Of a DNA stretch of 64,000 nucleotides, positions 45,476 through 53,702 are shown piece by piece. The notes below the pieces were generated by a model. That model did not search any database, was not told the origin of the DNA, and saw nothing but the letters and a program-made list of their open reading frames with translations. The position numbers and the translations under genes are program-made. The stretch lies in the NCBI RefSeq assembly GCF_016722925.1, contig NZ_JAEQNC010000006.1, positions 1 through 64,000 on the forward strand, in the 5' to 3' direction. How positions within the stretch are numbered: the stretch's first letter is position 1; every line of letters starts with the position of its first letter. This DNA comes from Phytoamicus setariae (GTDB taxonomy: Bacteria > Pseudomonadota > Alphaproteobacteria > Rhizobiales > Rhizobiaceae).

Positions 45476-47374
45476 ATGAAATCCAAAATTAGTCCTGGAG
45501 CCAGGCTGCGCTACTGGTTCGACCGCACGATGTCTGCTGGAACAGGCGCATTGATCGGCTGGCTCGGTGTTATTTCACTTGTCATTATTCTGGTTTTTGG
45601 TGCCGTCATTACATTGACCGGCATTGCGCAGGAGGACGGCCAGTCGCTCGGTTTTGCTGAAGCGACATGGGAGGCGTTGATGCGCACGCTCGACGCCGGC
45701 ACAATGGGCGGCGATACCGGCTGGGTATTCCGGTTGCTGATGCTGCTGGTTACACTCGCCGGAATTTTCGTCGTGTCGACACTGATCGGTATTTTGAGTT
45801 CCGGCATCGAAAACAAGCTCGACGAGCTGCGCAAGGGTCGCTCGCTGGTTCTGGAAACAGCCCATACGATCATCCTCAATTGGTCCCCATCGATCTTCGA
45901 CGTGATCTCGGAACTCGTGATCGCCAACGAAAGCCGCGCCAGGCCGCGGATCGTGATCATGGCCGACCGCGACAAGGTGGAGATGGAGGACGAGATTGCG
46001 GCCAAGATTCCCAATCTCCGCAACACGAAAATAATCTGCCGTAGTGGCGACCCGACCGATCTCTATGATCTGTCGATCGTCAATCCCAACCAGTCGCGCT
46101 CGATCGTCATACTCTCTCCAGAAAGTGACGATCCCGATTCCAGCGTCATTAAGTCGATTCTGGCGCTGACCCAGGCTCCCACCCGACGTGCGGAGAAATA
46201 CAGGATCGCTGCCGAAATCCGTGACATCGAGAATGCCGAGCTTGCCCATATCGTCGGTGGCGGCGAAGCCCAGCTGGTGCTGGCTGACGACCTCATTTCG
46301 CGCATCGTCGTCCATTCCAGCCGTCAACCCGGGCTCAGCGGCGTCTACACCGAACTGCTCGACTTCGACGGATCGGAGATCTACGCAGTCGAGGAACCTG
46401 CTTTGGTCGGCAAGACCTTCGGCTATGCAATCTTCTGCTATGAGGTATCGACGCTGATCGGCCTGATCGACGGCGACAATAAGGTTCAACTCAATGTCCC
46501 AAGCAGCCGTGTTCTGCTGCCCGGCGAAAAGCTGATCCTGATTGCCGAAGACGATAACCTGATCGAGATGAAGAAATTCGGGGGCAGGGTCGACCCCGGC
46601 CTGTTGCGCCAGTCGACAGCGAGGGAATCGAAGCCGGAGCGAACGCTGATGCTCGGCTGGAACAGACGCGCACCAATGATCGCGGCTGAGCTGTCGAGAT
46701 TCGTTGAGCCGGGCTCGACGTTGACCATCGTCGCCGACAATCACGGCTTTGCCGAGGAGGCGGCCGCGATCCGCCTCGCCAATGACAATCTGACGCTCGA
46801 CATCCGCGATGGCGATTCGTCCAAGCGCGATTTGTTGCGCAGCCTGGATCCGCTTTCCTACGATCATATTCTCGTTCTCGGCTACACCGAGCACCTGGCT
46901 CCGCAACCCGCCGATACCCGCACGCTGGTGACGTTGTTGCATCTGAGGCGGATAGCCGAGGAGGCCGGCAGCCATGCTAGCGTGGTCAGCGAAATGATCG
47001 ACGTGCGTAACAGGGAACTGGCGGAAGTCAGCCGGGCCGACGATTTCGTCGTCAGCAACAAGCTGGTCAGTCTCATGCTCGCGCAAGCGGCGGAAAACGA
47101 ATACATGGCGCAGATATTCGGAAGCCTTCTCGACGAGGATGGCTCGGAAATTTATCTCCGGCCTGCCAGCGACTATGTCGCGCTCGATCAGCCCATGGAT
47201 TTCTATACGGTCACGATGGCAGCAGTGAAGCGTGGCGAAATCGCCATCGGTTATCGTCGCAAAGGTGCTGGCGATAGTGGCCGCAAGCTTGGTGGCGTGG
47301 TGATCAATCCGAACAAGTCGGACCAGTTCAGCTTCTCCGCCGACGATCGCATCGTGGTGCTTGCGACGCAGTGA
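45476..47374 (+). CDS. CASTOR/POLLUX-type ion channel with NAD-binding domains
   Basis: A 632-residue protein. Two membrane segments (about 24-48 and 86-110) flank a pore loop with LDAGTMGGD at the filter position. RCK-type Rossmann domains follow, starting with TAHTIILNWSPSIFDVISEL and VIANES, then SGDPTDLYDLSIVNP and a second Rossmann (LMLGWNRRAPMIAAEL). These strings match the bacterial relatives of plant CASTOR, POLLUX and DMI1, which carry nuclear calcium-signalling currents in symbiosis. The bacterial protein is presumably a cation channel gated by a cytosolic ligand. The ATG at 45476 has GGGGA upstream. Confidence 0.88.
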   Translation: MKSKISPGARLRYWFDRTMSAGTGALIGWLGVISLVIILVFGAVITLTGIAQEDGQSLGFAEATWEALMRTLDAGTMGGDTGWVFRLLMLLVTLAGIFVVSTLIGILSSGIENKLDELRKGRSLVLETAHTIILNWSPSIFDVISELVIANESRARPRIVIMADRDKVEMEDEIAAKIPNLRNTKIICRSGDPTDLYDLSIVNPNQSRSIVILSPESDDPDSSVIKSILALTQAPTRRAEKYRIAAEIRDIENAELAHIVGGGEAQLVLADDLISRIVVHSSRQPGLSGVYTELLDFDGSEIYAVEEPALVGKTFGYAIFCYEVSTLIGLIDGDNKVQLNVPSSRVLLPGEKLILIAEDDNLIEMKKFGGRVDPGLLRQSTARESKPERTLMLGWNRRAPMIAAELSRFVEPGSTLTIVADNHGFAEEAAAIRLANDNLTLDIRDGDSSKRDLLRSLDPLSYDHILVLGYTEHLAPQPADTRTLVTLLHLRRIAEEAGSHASVVSEMIDVRNRELAEVSRADDFVVSNKLVSLMLAQAAENEYMAQIFGSLLDEDGSEIYLRPASDYVALDQPMDFYTVTMAAVKRGEIAIGYRRKGAGDSGRKLGGVVINPNKSDQFSFSADDRIVVLATQ

Positions 47375-47466
47375 TTTTCACGGCTGGGTATTTGCAGGGG
47401 CGGGGGCCGGTGGCGCCCGCCTGTGGATTACTGATCGGGAAAATGTCGAAATTCTCTTGAACGCTC

Positions 47467-47495
47467 TTGCGCTCTGAATTTTTTCAGACTAGATG
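47467..47495 (+). promoter_or_regulatory. possible tRNA promoter
   Basis: TTGCGC and TAGATG, 17 bp apart, lie 24 bp before the mature tRNA end, spacing that fits a sigma-70-type promoter. The match to the consensus is only moderate. Confidence 0.3.
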
Positions 47496-47518
47496 ACGGC
47501 CACCCTAGCGGTTCGCGG

Positions 47519-47594
<76 letters not shown>

Positions 47595-47739
47595 TTCTTT
47601 TTCCTTGATATGTCAGCCGCTTACGGAGATTGACTGTCACTGAATAGAAAAATGGCGGACGAATGGGAACCTCAAGAAGTTCAATTCCTGCCGAGCAGTT
47701 GGAGGCCGCGGTCGCTTGGTTATGCAGCCAATCAGCGCG

Positions 47740-47994
47740 CTACCGCACCCGGCCAGATACCCTGTGATAGATCCACAGCACAATAATTGCGCCGATTACC
47801 GACACGACCAGACTGTAGATATTCAGGCCAGTGACGCCCGACGCGCCAAAGAAGCTGAATACCACACCGCCGACGATCGCGCCGACGATGCCGAGAATGA
47901 TGTCCATCAACATCCCCTGGCCGGTCTTGTTGACGATCTTGCTGCCAATGAACCCCGCGATCAGTCCCAGTATGATCCATGCGATAACAGACAT
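47740..47994 (-). CDS. GlsB/YeaQ/YmgE family small membrane protein
   Basis: An 84-residue, glycine-rich membrane protein with three membrane segments (SVIAWIILGLIAGFIGSKIV, then IILGIVGAIVGGVVFSFFG, then YSLVVSVIGAIIVLWIY). The family is called transglycosylase-associated or general stress-related, with no clear molecular role. A strong GAGGAGGG precedes the start. Confidence 0.93.
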   Translation of the reverse strand: MSVIAWIILGLIAGFIGSKIVNKTGQGMLMDIILGIVGAIVGGVVFSFFGASGVTGLNIYSLVVSVIGAIIVLWIYHRVSGRVR

Positions 47995-48135
47995 GCGATT
48001 CCCTCCTCGTTGTCTGCACCTTGGCTGGCTTTCACCATTAGATTGTCGTTTTAGCAAAGTATGATGTAACGTATCATCAGTGATGCGGATGATCAAACCT
48101 GGAAAATCGCAAGACCTTTGCTGGAGGAAACTTTC

Positions 48136-48597
48136 ATGGGCATGTTTGATGATGCAGTGCCGGGAGGCAATATTACAAAGCCGATCATGATTGCACTCGG
48201 CGCCTTGCTCGTAGGCAAGGTGCTGGGTGGCTTCGGCCAGGGTGCGGATGCGCAAGCACCGGAGCAGCCGCAGCAAGCCCCCACGGCTGACGACGGCGGG
48301 CTGGCGGGAGGCCTCGGCGGTCTGCTTGAAAAGCTCGGCAGCGCGGGCCACGGTAAAACGGCCGATTCCTGGGTGCGTCCCGGGCAGAATGATCCGATCG
48401 CGCCAGGCCAGCTTGGCGATGCATTGGGGTCGCAGACGATCAGCGATCTCGCAAGGCGGGCCGGTGTCAGCGAAACGGAGCTGCTCGAGCAGCTATCGCG
48501 TGTATTGCCCGGTGTCGTCGACAAATTGACGCCGCAGGGACAAGTGCCGGACCGCCAAACGCTCGATTCTTTCTTCCGGTCCGCACTCGGTTCTTGA
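48136..48597 (+). CDS. YidB/DUF937 family protein
   Basis: A 153-residue protein with a Gly-rich N-terminal half and the DUF937 / YidB C-terminal region (WVRPGQNDPIAPGQLGDALG, ISDLARRAGVSETELLEQLS, and LPGVVDKLTPQG). Function unknown. The ATG at 48136 is preceded by GGAGG. Confidence 0.9.
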   Translation: MGMFDDAVPGGNITKPIMIALGALLVGKVLGGFGQGADAQAPEQPQQAPTADDGGLAGGLGGLLEKLGSAGHGKTADSWVRPGQNDPIAPGQLGDALGSQTISDLARRAGVSETELLEQLSRVLPGVVDKLTPQGQVPDRQTLDSFFRSALGS

Positions 48598-48648
48598 TGA
48601 TTGGTTCCACCGGATCGCGTTTGAATATGCGCCGGCTGAGCGGCTGCC

Positions 48649-48671
48649 GGCGGGGGCTTCCTGTCCCCGCC
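48649..48671. terminator. GC-rich hairpin between convergent genes
   Basis: GGCGGGG / CCCCGCC form a 7-bp stem around a 9-nt loop in the 88-bp gap between the YidB-like and pseudoazurin genes. No T tract is present, so it is a tentative terminator. Confidence 0.4.
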
Positions 48672-48685
48672 AGCGCAATGCGGCG

Positions 48686-49129
48686 TTAGAGCCCTGCAGC
48701 GGTGATTTCCGCGTCCAGCCGCTCGCGCGCCTTTTTCGGCAGCTTGCCAGACTTTACCGCATCGATGTTCGCGGGTGCGTCACCGACCACCACCAACCCG
48801 ACCATCCCCATGCCGACATGCGGCATGCACTTGATACCATAGGCGCCATCGACATCGAAAGTAACCTTGAGCGTCTCGTTCATCTTGCTTTTGAACGGCT
48901 TTGCGCCATCCGGCATCATCCCCTTGATCGTCTCGGCATTGTGCCCCTTGTCGGTCGGGACGAATGTGACGGTGTCGCCCTTGGCAATCTTGACGAAGGC
49001 GGGTTCAAAGACCATGGCGCCGTCCTTGCCCTTGTTGAGCATGTGGACCTCGAAGTCGGCAGCAAAACCGGATGTTGCGAAGGCAGCCATGATAGCGGCT
49101 GATACCATGGTCTTGAGGCGGATGTGCAT
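48686..49129 (-). CDS. pseudoazurin (type I copper protein)
   Basis: A 147-residue periplasmic electron carrier. The signal peptide is 23 residues (cut before ADFEVHML). The four copper ligands H63, C101, H104 and M109 fall at 40, 78, 81 and 86 of the mature chain, the canonical pseudoazurin spacing. Pseudoazurin donates electrons to copper nitrite reductase or nitrous oxide reductase, or to peroxidase. No denitrification gene is next to it. A TTGAC-N4-GTCAA dyad lies 119 bp upstream and could be an FNR/FixK/NnrR-type box. Confidence 0.95.
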   Translation of the reverse strand: MHIRLKTMVSAAIMAAFATSGFAADFEVHMLNKGKDGAMVFEPAFVKIAKGDTVTFVPTDKGHNAETIKGMMPDGAKPFKSKMNETLKVTFDVDGAYGIKCMPHVGMGMVGLVVVGDAPANIDAVKSGKLPKKARERLDAEITAAGL

Positions 49130-49247
49130 GGACGATCTCCTTGTTTTTTCTGTCCGTTAAGGCGATTAGGCTCTACCCCGCCGGATGGCTTTGATCTTGC
49201 GCAAACCGCTGCTGCGACAAAATGCACCGTCTGGCAAACGAAGGTAT

Positions 49248-49261
49248 TTGACTTTTGTCAA
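49248..49261. promoter_or_regulatory. TTGAC-N4-GTCAA dyad (SorC-type operator or FNR-type box)
   Basis: TTGACTTTTGTCAA is a perfect dyad between the divergent pseudoazurin and SorC-family genes. It fits the FNR/FixK/NnrR consensus (TTGAY-N4-RTCAA), which suits pseudoazurin. The same TTGAC half-site is repeated four times in the mtnK/ABC promoter, so it could instead be the SorC regulator's own operator, 43 bp before its start. Sequence alone does not decide. Confidence 0.5.
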
Positions 49262-49303
49262 TCGCCTCGAATATTGTCTAAATCAACGAAGTGCGGAGGA
49301 AAA

Positions 49304-50257
49304 ATGCCGATCAAGCCGAGCGATCAGATCATGCACAAGGCGGCATGGCTTTATTACATGCATGGCCTGCGGCAGGACGAAGTGGCCAAGCAACTGGATA
49401 TTTCCAGAGCCTCCGTTGCCCTCTATCTCCGGCGCGCGCGCGATTCCGGCATCGTCACGATCTCGACCTCTACGGACTTGTTTTCCCATGAGACGCTGGC
49501 GCGCGAACTTGAAGATCTGCTCGGGCTCACCTCGGTTTGGATCGTGCCTGAGGATCGGCAGGCGCTCGATCCTGCTGCCGAAATGCCGGTGCTTGCCGCC
49601 ACCGTATTCCTGGATCTCGTACGAAAGGGAGACAAGGTCGGCGTTGCCTGGGGCAAGACGGTTTATCACATCGCCGATGTCATGCCATTTGCCGATCTGA
49701 ACGGCGTCACGGTGGTACAGCTCTGCGGCAATCTCGGCGCGCCATATTCCTATCGACCAGACCAGTGTACGACCGAAATAGCTCGGCGGTTGAATGCACA
49801 GGGCATCAATTTCTACGCGCCGCTGGTTCTGAGTTCCGAGCGGTTGGCTGAAGAGTTGCGTGCGGAACCGATGATCAGAGAACAGTTGGCTTCGATCGCC
49901 GAGTGTGATCTCGCGCTCTATTCGGTCGGCGGCATCGAGGCCGACAGCCATCTTGTGAAATGTGGCGCATTGACGCCGGAGGAAATGCGAAGCCTAGGCG
50001 AGCGCGGTGCGGCGGGCGTCATTGCCGGCCAGATCATCGATGTTGAAGGCCGCTTGATGGATTGCGCGCACAATCGGCGCTGCATATCGGCCGATCTTGG
50101 GTCGATCAAGGCGATTCCGAAGCGGATAATGGTCGTGCAGGAAGACAACAAATACGAGCCGCTGGTCGCTGCCATCAAGGGCGGGTTTGCCTCGCATCTC
50201 ATCGTTACTGCATCGATGGGCAAGCGGCTGAAAGAACGATTCGCAACGTCGAAATGA
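49304..50257 (+). CDS. SorC/DeoR-family sugar-responsive transcriptional regulator
   Basis: A 317-residue regulator with an N-terminal winged helix-turn-helix (about residues 18-45: YMHGLRQDEVAKQLDISRAS) and a SorC C-terminal phosphosugar-binding domain (GVAWGKTVYHIADVM, and GQIIDVEGRLMDC). GCGGAGGA precedes the ATG. It lies 45 bp before the aldolase/SDR gene and probably controls it, as well as the mtnK and ABC genes about 7 kb away that carry the matching half-site array. A phosphorylated pentose such as methylthioribulose-1-phosphate is a reasonable effector, by inference. Confidence 0.9.
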   Translation: MPIKPSDQIMHKAAWLYYMHGLRQDEVAKQLDISRASVALYLRRARDSGIVTISTSTDLFSHETLARELEDLLGLTSVWIVPEDRQALDPAAEMPVLAATVFLDLVRKGDKVGVAWGKTVYHIADVMPFADLNGVTVVQLCGNLGAPYSYRPDQCTTEIARRLNAQGINFYAPLVLSSERLAEELRAEPMIREQLASIAECDLALYSVGGIEADSHLVKCGALTPEEMRSLGERGAAGVIAGQIIDVEGRLMDCAHNRRCISADLGSIKAIPKRIMVVQEDNKYEPLVAAIKGGFASHLIVTASMGKRLKERFATSK

Positions 50258-50302
50258 CTGCGCGCCGCGCGGGGGCGGCGTAACATTTTTCGGGAGGAAC
50301 TG

Positions 50303-52357
50303 ATGGAAAATCTCTGGAGGGACGCCGACGCGGAAGCGCTCGTGAGCCAGTATGAGGCGCGTGGTATCAATCGCGATCTGGCGCTGAGAACCTACACGAC
50401 GCGGCTGCTCGGAGGCGATCCGCGCCTCGTCCTGCATGGCGGCGGCAATACCTCGGTCAAGACCACCATGCTCGACCTCGTCGGTGACGCCCATGACGTC
50501 CTCTGCGTCAAGGGCAGCGGCTGGGACATGGGGACCATCGAGCCCGAAGGCTTGCCGGCGGTACGCATGCCGCAGATGTTGAAGGCGCGGGCTCTCGACA
50601 AGCTCTCCGACGAAGACATGGTGACGCTGTTGCGCGCCAATCTCATCCATCCGTCAGCGCCAAACCCTTCGGTGGAAGCGCTGCTGCATGCTTTCCTGCC
50701 GCACAAATTCGTCGACCACACCCATTCGACCGCGATCCTTGCCATCGCTGACCAGGCCGAAAGCCTGAAGATGACGCGCGAGATCTACGGCAATCGCCTG
50801 GGCTTCGTGCCCTACATCATGCCGGGCTTTGCGCTGGCCAAATCCGCCGCCGGCATTTTCGACCAGGACCCGACGGTCGAAGGGCTGCTGCTCGACAAGC
50901 ATGGGATCTTCACTTTCGGTGCGACGGCAAAGCAAGCCTATGACCGGATGATCCTCTTCGTGTCGATGGCCGAGGATTACGTGAAAGCGAGGGGACGAAA
51001 ACCATTCACTGTTGCGGCATTGCCTGCCGATCGGCCGTCGCCGAAAGACATCGCGCCGATGTTGCGCGGCGCGGTGGCCATAGACAAGGGACAGGGGCGT
51101 TACGACCGGATGATCGGGGTATTCCGCACCTCTCCGGCCATTCTCGATTTCGTCAACGCAGCCGAGGTGGCTGATATGGCGGCGAGAGGCGTTTCGACTC
51201 CAGACCTCTCGATCCGTATCAAGACGGGCCCGATGGTGCTTGCTGCGCCGTCGACGTCGAGCCTCTCGACTTACCGGGCGCATATCGAGGAAAAAACAGC
51301 GACTTTTGCCGCCGCCTACACCGATTATTTCCGCAGCAACGACGCGCGCGACGATGTCAAACGCATCATGCTCGACCCCATGCCGCGGCTGACGCTGGTG
51401 CCGGGGCTCGGCATGTTCGGCCACGGCCGGACCTACAAGGATGCGACGATCGCTGTCGATGTCGGGGAGATGTGGATCGAGGCCGCACGTGACGCCGAAT
51501 CCGTCGGCCGCTTCGAGCCGGTCAGCAAGCCCGATCTTTTCGATCTCGAATATTGGTCGTTGGAGCAGGCCAAGCTCGCTGGCGCAAAAGCCAAGCCTTT
51601 CACCGGGCAAGTTGCTGTGGTCACGGGTGGGGCAGGCGCCATTGGCGCAGCGACCGCGAGGGCGTTTGCCGCGGAAGGCGCCCACGTCGCGGTGCTGGAC
51701 CTCGATGCTAGCAGGGCGGCAGACGTTGCAAGAGCGGCTGGCAACAACTCGATCGGCGTCGCCTGCGATGTCACTGATCCCGCTTCAGTGCGCAAGGCTT
51801 TCGACGTCGTGATCGAAATGTTCGGCGGTATCGATACTGTGGTGTCCAATGCCGGTGCTGCCTGGGAAAGCCCGATCGCGACCATGGACGATGCGCTGCT
51901 GCGCAGGAGTTTCGAGCTCAACTTCTTTGCTCACCACTCCGTCGCACAGAATGCAGTTCGTATCATGAAGGCGCAGGGCACCGGTGGGGCGCTATTGTTC
52001 AACGCGTCCAAGCAGGCGATCAATCCCGGCGCCAATTTCGGCGCCTATGGCCTCCCGAAGGCGGCGACCCTGTTCCTGTCGCGGCAATATGCGCTTGAGC
52101 ACGGCAAGGATGGTATCCGGGTCAACGCAGTCAATGCCGACCGGATCCGCTCGGGACTGCTGAACGACGAGATGATCGCCAATCGCTCTACCGCGCGCGG
52201 GCTTTCCGTCGAGGACTACATGGCCGGCAACCTGCTCCACCAGGAGGTGACCGCCGAACATGTGGCACAGGCCTTCGTGCACCATGCGATGGCGGAGCGG
52301 ACGACCGGCGATGTCACCACCGTGGATGGCGGAAACATCGCCGCGACGCTCAGGTGA
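50303..52357 (+). CDS. bifunctional class II aldolase / short-chain dehydrogenase
   Basis: A 684-residue fusion. Residues 1-410 are a class II (AraD/RhaD-type) aldolase: LHGGGNTSVK, KGSGWDMGTI and the zinc ligands H139 and H141 in VDHTHSTAI. Residues 430-684 are an SDR with TGGAGAIG at 441-448 and catalytic S569, Y582 and K586. In rhamnose clusters the RhaD-type fusion cleaves rhamnulose-1-phosphate and oxidises lactaldehyde. Here the neighbours are MtnK and MtnA, not RhaI and RhaK, so the likely substrate is methylthioribulose-1-phosphate or 5-deoxyribulose-1-phosphate. Products would be dihydroxyacetone phosphate and an aldehyde that the SDR domain then oxidises or reduces. Confidence 0.85.
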   Translation: MENLWRDADAEALVSQYEARGINRDLALRTYTTRLLGGDPRLVLHGGGNTSVKTTMLDLVGDAHDVLCVKGSGWDMGTIEPEGLPAVRMPQMLKARALDKLSDEDMVTLLRANLIHPSAPNPSVEALLHAFLPHKFVDHTHSTAILAIADQAESLKMTREIYGNRLGFVPYIMPGFALAKSAAGIFDQDPTVEGLLLDKHGIFTFGATAKQAYDRMILFVSMAEDYVKARGRKPFTVAALPADRPSPKDIAPMLRGAVAIDKGQGRYDRMIGVFRTSPAILDFVNAAEVADMAARGVSTPDLSIRIKTGPMVLAAPSTSSLSTYRAHIEEKTATFAAAYTDYFRSNDARDDVKRIMLDPMPRLTLVPGLGMFGHGRTYKDATIAVDVGEMWIEAARDAESVGRFEPVSKPDLFDLEYWSLEQAKLAGAKAKPFTGQVAVVTGGAGAIGAATARAFAAEGAHVAVLDLDASRAADVARAAGNNSIGVACDVTDPASVRKAFDVVIEMFGGIDTVVSNAGAAWESPIATMDDALLRRSFELNFFAHHSVAQNAVRIMKAQGTGGALLFNASKQAINPGANFGAYGLPKAATLFLSRQYALEHGKDGIRVNAVNADRIRSGLLNDEMIANRSTARGLSVEDYMAGNLLHQEVTAEHVAQAFVHHAMAERTTGDVTTVDGGNIAATLR

Positions 52358-52369
52358 CATTCGCTCTGC

Positions 52370-53083
52370 TCAGGCGTCCAGAATGGGGGTGAAGCCGCCA
52401 TGGATCATGCGCTTGCCATCGAAGGGCAGGCTGTCCGGACGCATGCGTGGATCGGCCATCACTTTCTTCCAGCCCTCGTCGCGGATTTGCTTGGAAGGCC
52501 ATTCGACAAAGGAATAGACGACCGTTTCGTCGTTGGTGGCCTTCACCGCGCGTCTGCAGTCGGTGACCTTTCCATCAGGCACGTCGTCTCCCCACGAGTC
52601 GGAGGCGCGTGTCGCCCCACATTCCTTTAGCACAGTGGCGAACTTGACTGCGGTTTCCCGGTAGGCATCCTTGTTGCCGACCGGGACAGGAATGAGCGAG
52701 CCATCGACGTAGCCGGGCTTGCCGCCGCTGTTCTCATCGATGATCGTGGCAAACCCGCCGTAGATCATCCGCTTGCCGTCAAAGGGCATTTCCGAACCCA
52801 TCTCTTTCAAACGCGGATCATTCATCATCTTCTCGTTTACAGCATCGCGAATCTGTTTGCTGGGATACTCGACCCATGCGAACACGATCACCTCGTCCGG
52901 CTTGGCCTGAACGGCGCCCTTGAAGTCGGTGACCTTTCCTTCAGGCACTTCGTCGCCCCATGCCTCGACGATACGGGTTGCGCCGAATTCCCGGAAAAAG
53001 GTGGCGGCTTCGGCCGCGTGCTTGCGGTAGATTTCCTTGTTGGCGGCGGGAACTGCGGCGACGAATCCGTCTACATAAGTCAT
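52370..53083 (-). CDS. tandem DUF1428 protein
   Basis: A 237-residue protein made of two DUF1428 domains in a row (about 1-115 and 122-237). Both contain the pattern YVDG, then GATR, then SWGD/AWGDEVP(D/E)GKVTD, (E/W)(Y/W)PSKQIRD, and MPFDGKRMI(Y/H)GGF. DUF1428 is a ferredoxin-like dimeric fold of unknown function, normally a single ~115-residue domain; here the dimer seems covalently fused. Divergent from the MarR gene, with a likely shared promoter/operator. It sits inside the sugar cluster but may belong to the MarR unit instead. Confidence 0.88.
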   Translation of the reverse strand: MTYVDGFVAAVPAANKEIYRKHAAEAATFFREFGATRIVEAWGDEVPEGKVTDFKGAVQAKPDEVIVFAWVEYPSKQIRDAVNEKMMNDPRLKEMGSEMPFDGKRMIYGGFATIIDENSGGKPGYVDGSLIPVPVGNKDAYRETAVKFATVLKECGATRASDSWGDDVPDGKVTDCRRAVKATNDETVVYSFVEWPSKQIRDEGWKKVMADPRMRPDSLPFDGKRMIHGGFTPILDA

Positions 53084-53172
53084 GGCTTCTCTCCTTGCAT
53101 GGTTGGATTGCCGGCGGATTATCCAGGGCAAGCGCCTGGATTAAGCGGCGATTTCATCAGCGGGGTAGGCAC

Positions 53173-53203
53173 TTGACAGAATGAGTTGATATCAACATAT
53201 ATA
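53173..53203 (+). promoter_or_regulatory. marR promoter with embedded palindromic operator
   Basis: A perfect -35 TTGACA (53173-53178) and a -10-like TATATA (53198-53203) flank GTTGATATCAAC (53185-53196), a perfect 12-bp palindrome. An operator between -35 and -10 fits MarR autorepression and could also silence the divergent DUF1428 gene. The MarR ATG is at 53208, so the transcript would be leaderless or nearly so. Confidence 0.6.
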
Positions 53204-53207
53204 GCGC

Positions 53208-53657
53208 ATGTCAAACGCCGATCCTGTTTCCTTTGAAACGACTCTCCATGTTCGCGACCACTGCCTGTGCCTCTCGGCGCAACGGGCCGCCCGTGCGCTT
53301 GCGCGCCGATTCGATGAGGCCCTCCGTCCTGTCGGACTGACCAGCGGACAGTTTTCGCTGCTGATGTCGCTCAATCGGCCGAAGCCGCCTTCGATCGGTT
53401 CGGTCGCGTCCTTTCTGGCGATGGATCGAACAACGCTTACAGCAAATCTGAAGCCGCTCGAACGCCGGGGATTGCTGCTAACAACGGTGGACGCCGAGGA
53501 TCGGCGTGGACGAAGGTTGACGCTGACAGAGGCGGGACAGCAAATACTGGCAAAGGCCATGCCGATCTGGACAAGGACACATGCCGACGTCGATCTGCAG
53601 CTTGGCACTGCGCAGCCTGAGGTCGTGCGCGCCGGCTTGCGTGCGCTGGCGCTGTGA
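53208..53657 (+). CDS. MarR-family transcriptional regulator
   Basis: A 149-residue winged-helix regulator: RPVGLTSGQFSLLMSL, then the recognition-helix region SIGSVASFLAMDRTTLTANL, and the wing DRRGRRLTLTEAG. No ribosome site precedes its ATG, and the promoter lies only a few bases upstream, which suggests leaderless translation. It probably represses itself and the divergent DUF1428 gene through the 53185-53196 palindrome. Ligand unknown. Confidence 0.9.
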   Translation: MSNADPVSFETTLHVRDHCLCLSAQRAARALARRFDEALRPVGLTSGQFSLLMSLNRPKPPSIGSVASFLAMDRTTLTANLKPLERRGLLLTTVDAEDRRGRRLTLTEAGQQILAKAMPIWTRTHADVDLQLGTAQPEVVRAGLRALAL

Positions 53658-53658
53658 C

Positions 53659-53686
53659 AAAAAAGGGCGGCTCTTTCGAACCGCCC
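53659..53686 (-). terminator. terminator of the ribose-type ABC operon
   Basis: Read on the minus strand, GGGCGG / CCGCCC form a 6-bp stem followed by T6. It is 16 bp beyond the binding-protein gene stop and overlaps the end of the marR gene region. Confidence 0.75.
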
Positions 53687-53702
53687 AGTTCACTAGGGAA
53701 CT

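Noticed and set aside
45575-47086. A 503-codon minus-strand frame opposite the channel gene
   Set aside because: No start signal and no recognisable domain, while the plus strand has clear channel motifs.
49303-52357. Simple rhamnose operon based on the RhaD-type aldolase/SDR fusion
   Set aside because: No rhamnose isomerase or rhamnulokinase is present; the kinase and isomerase are clearly MtnK and MtnA.
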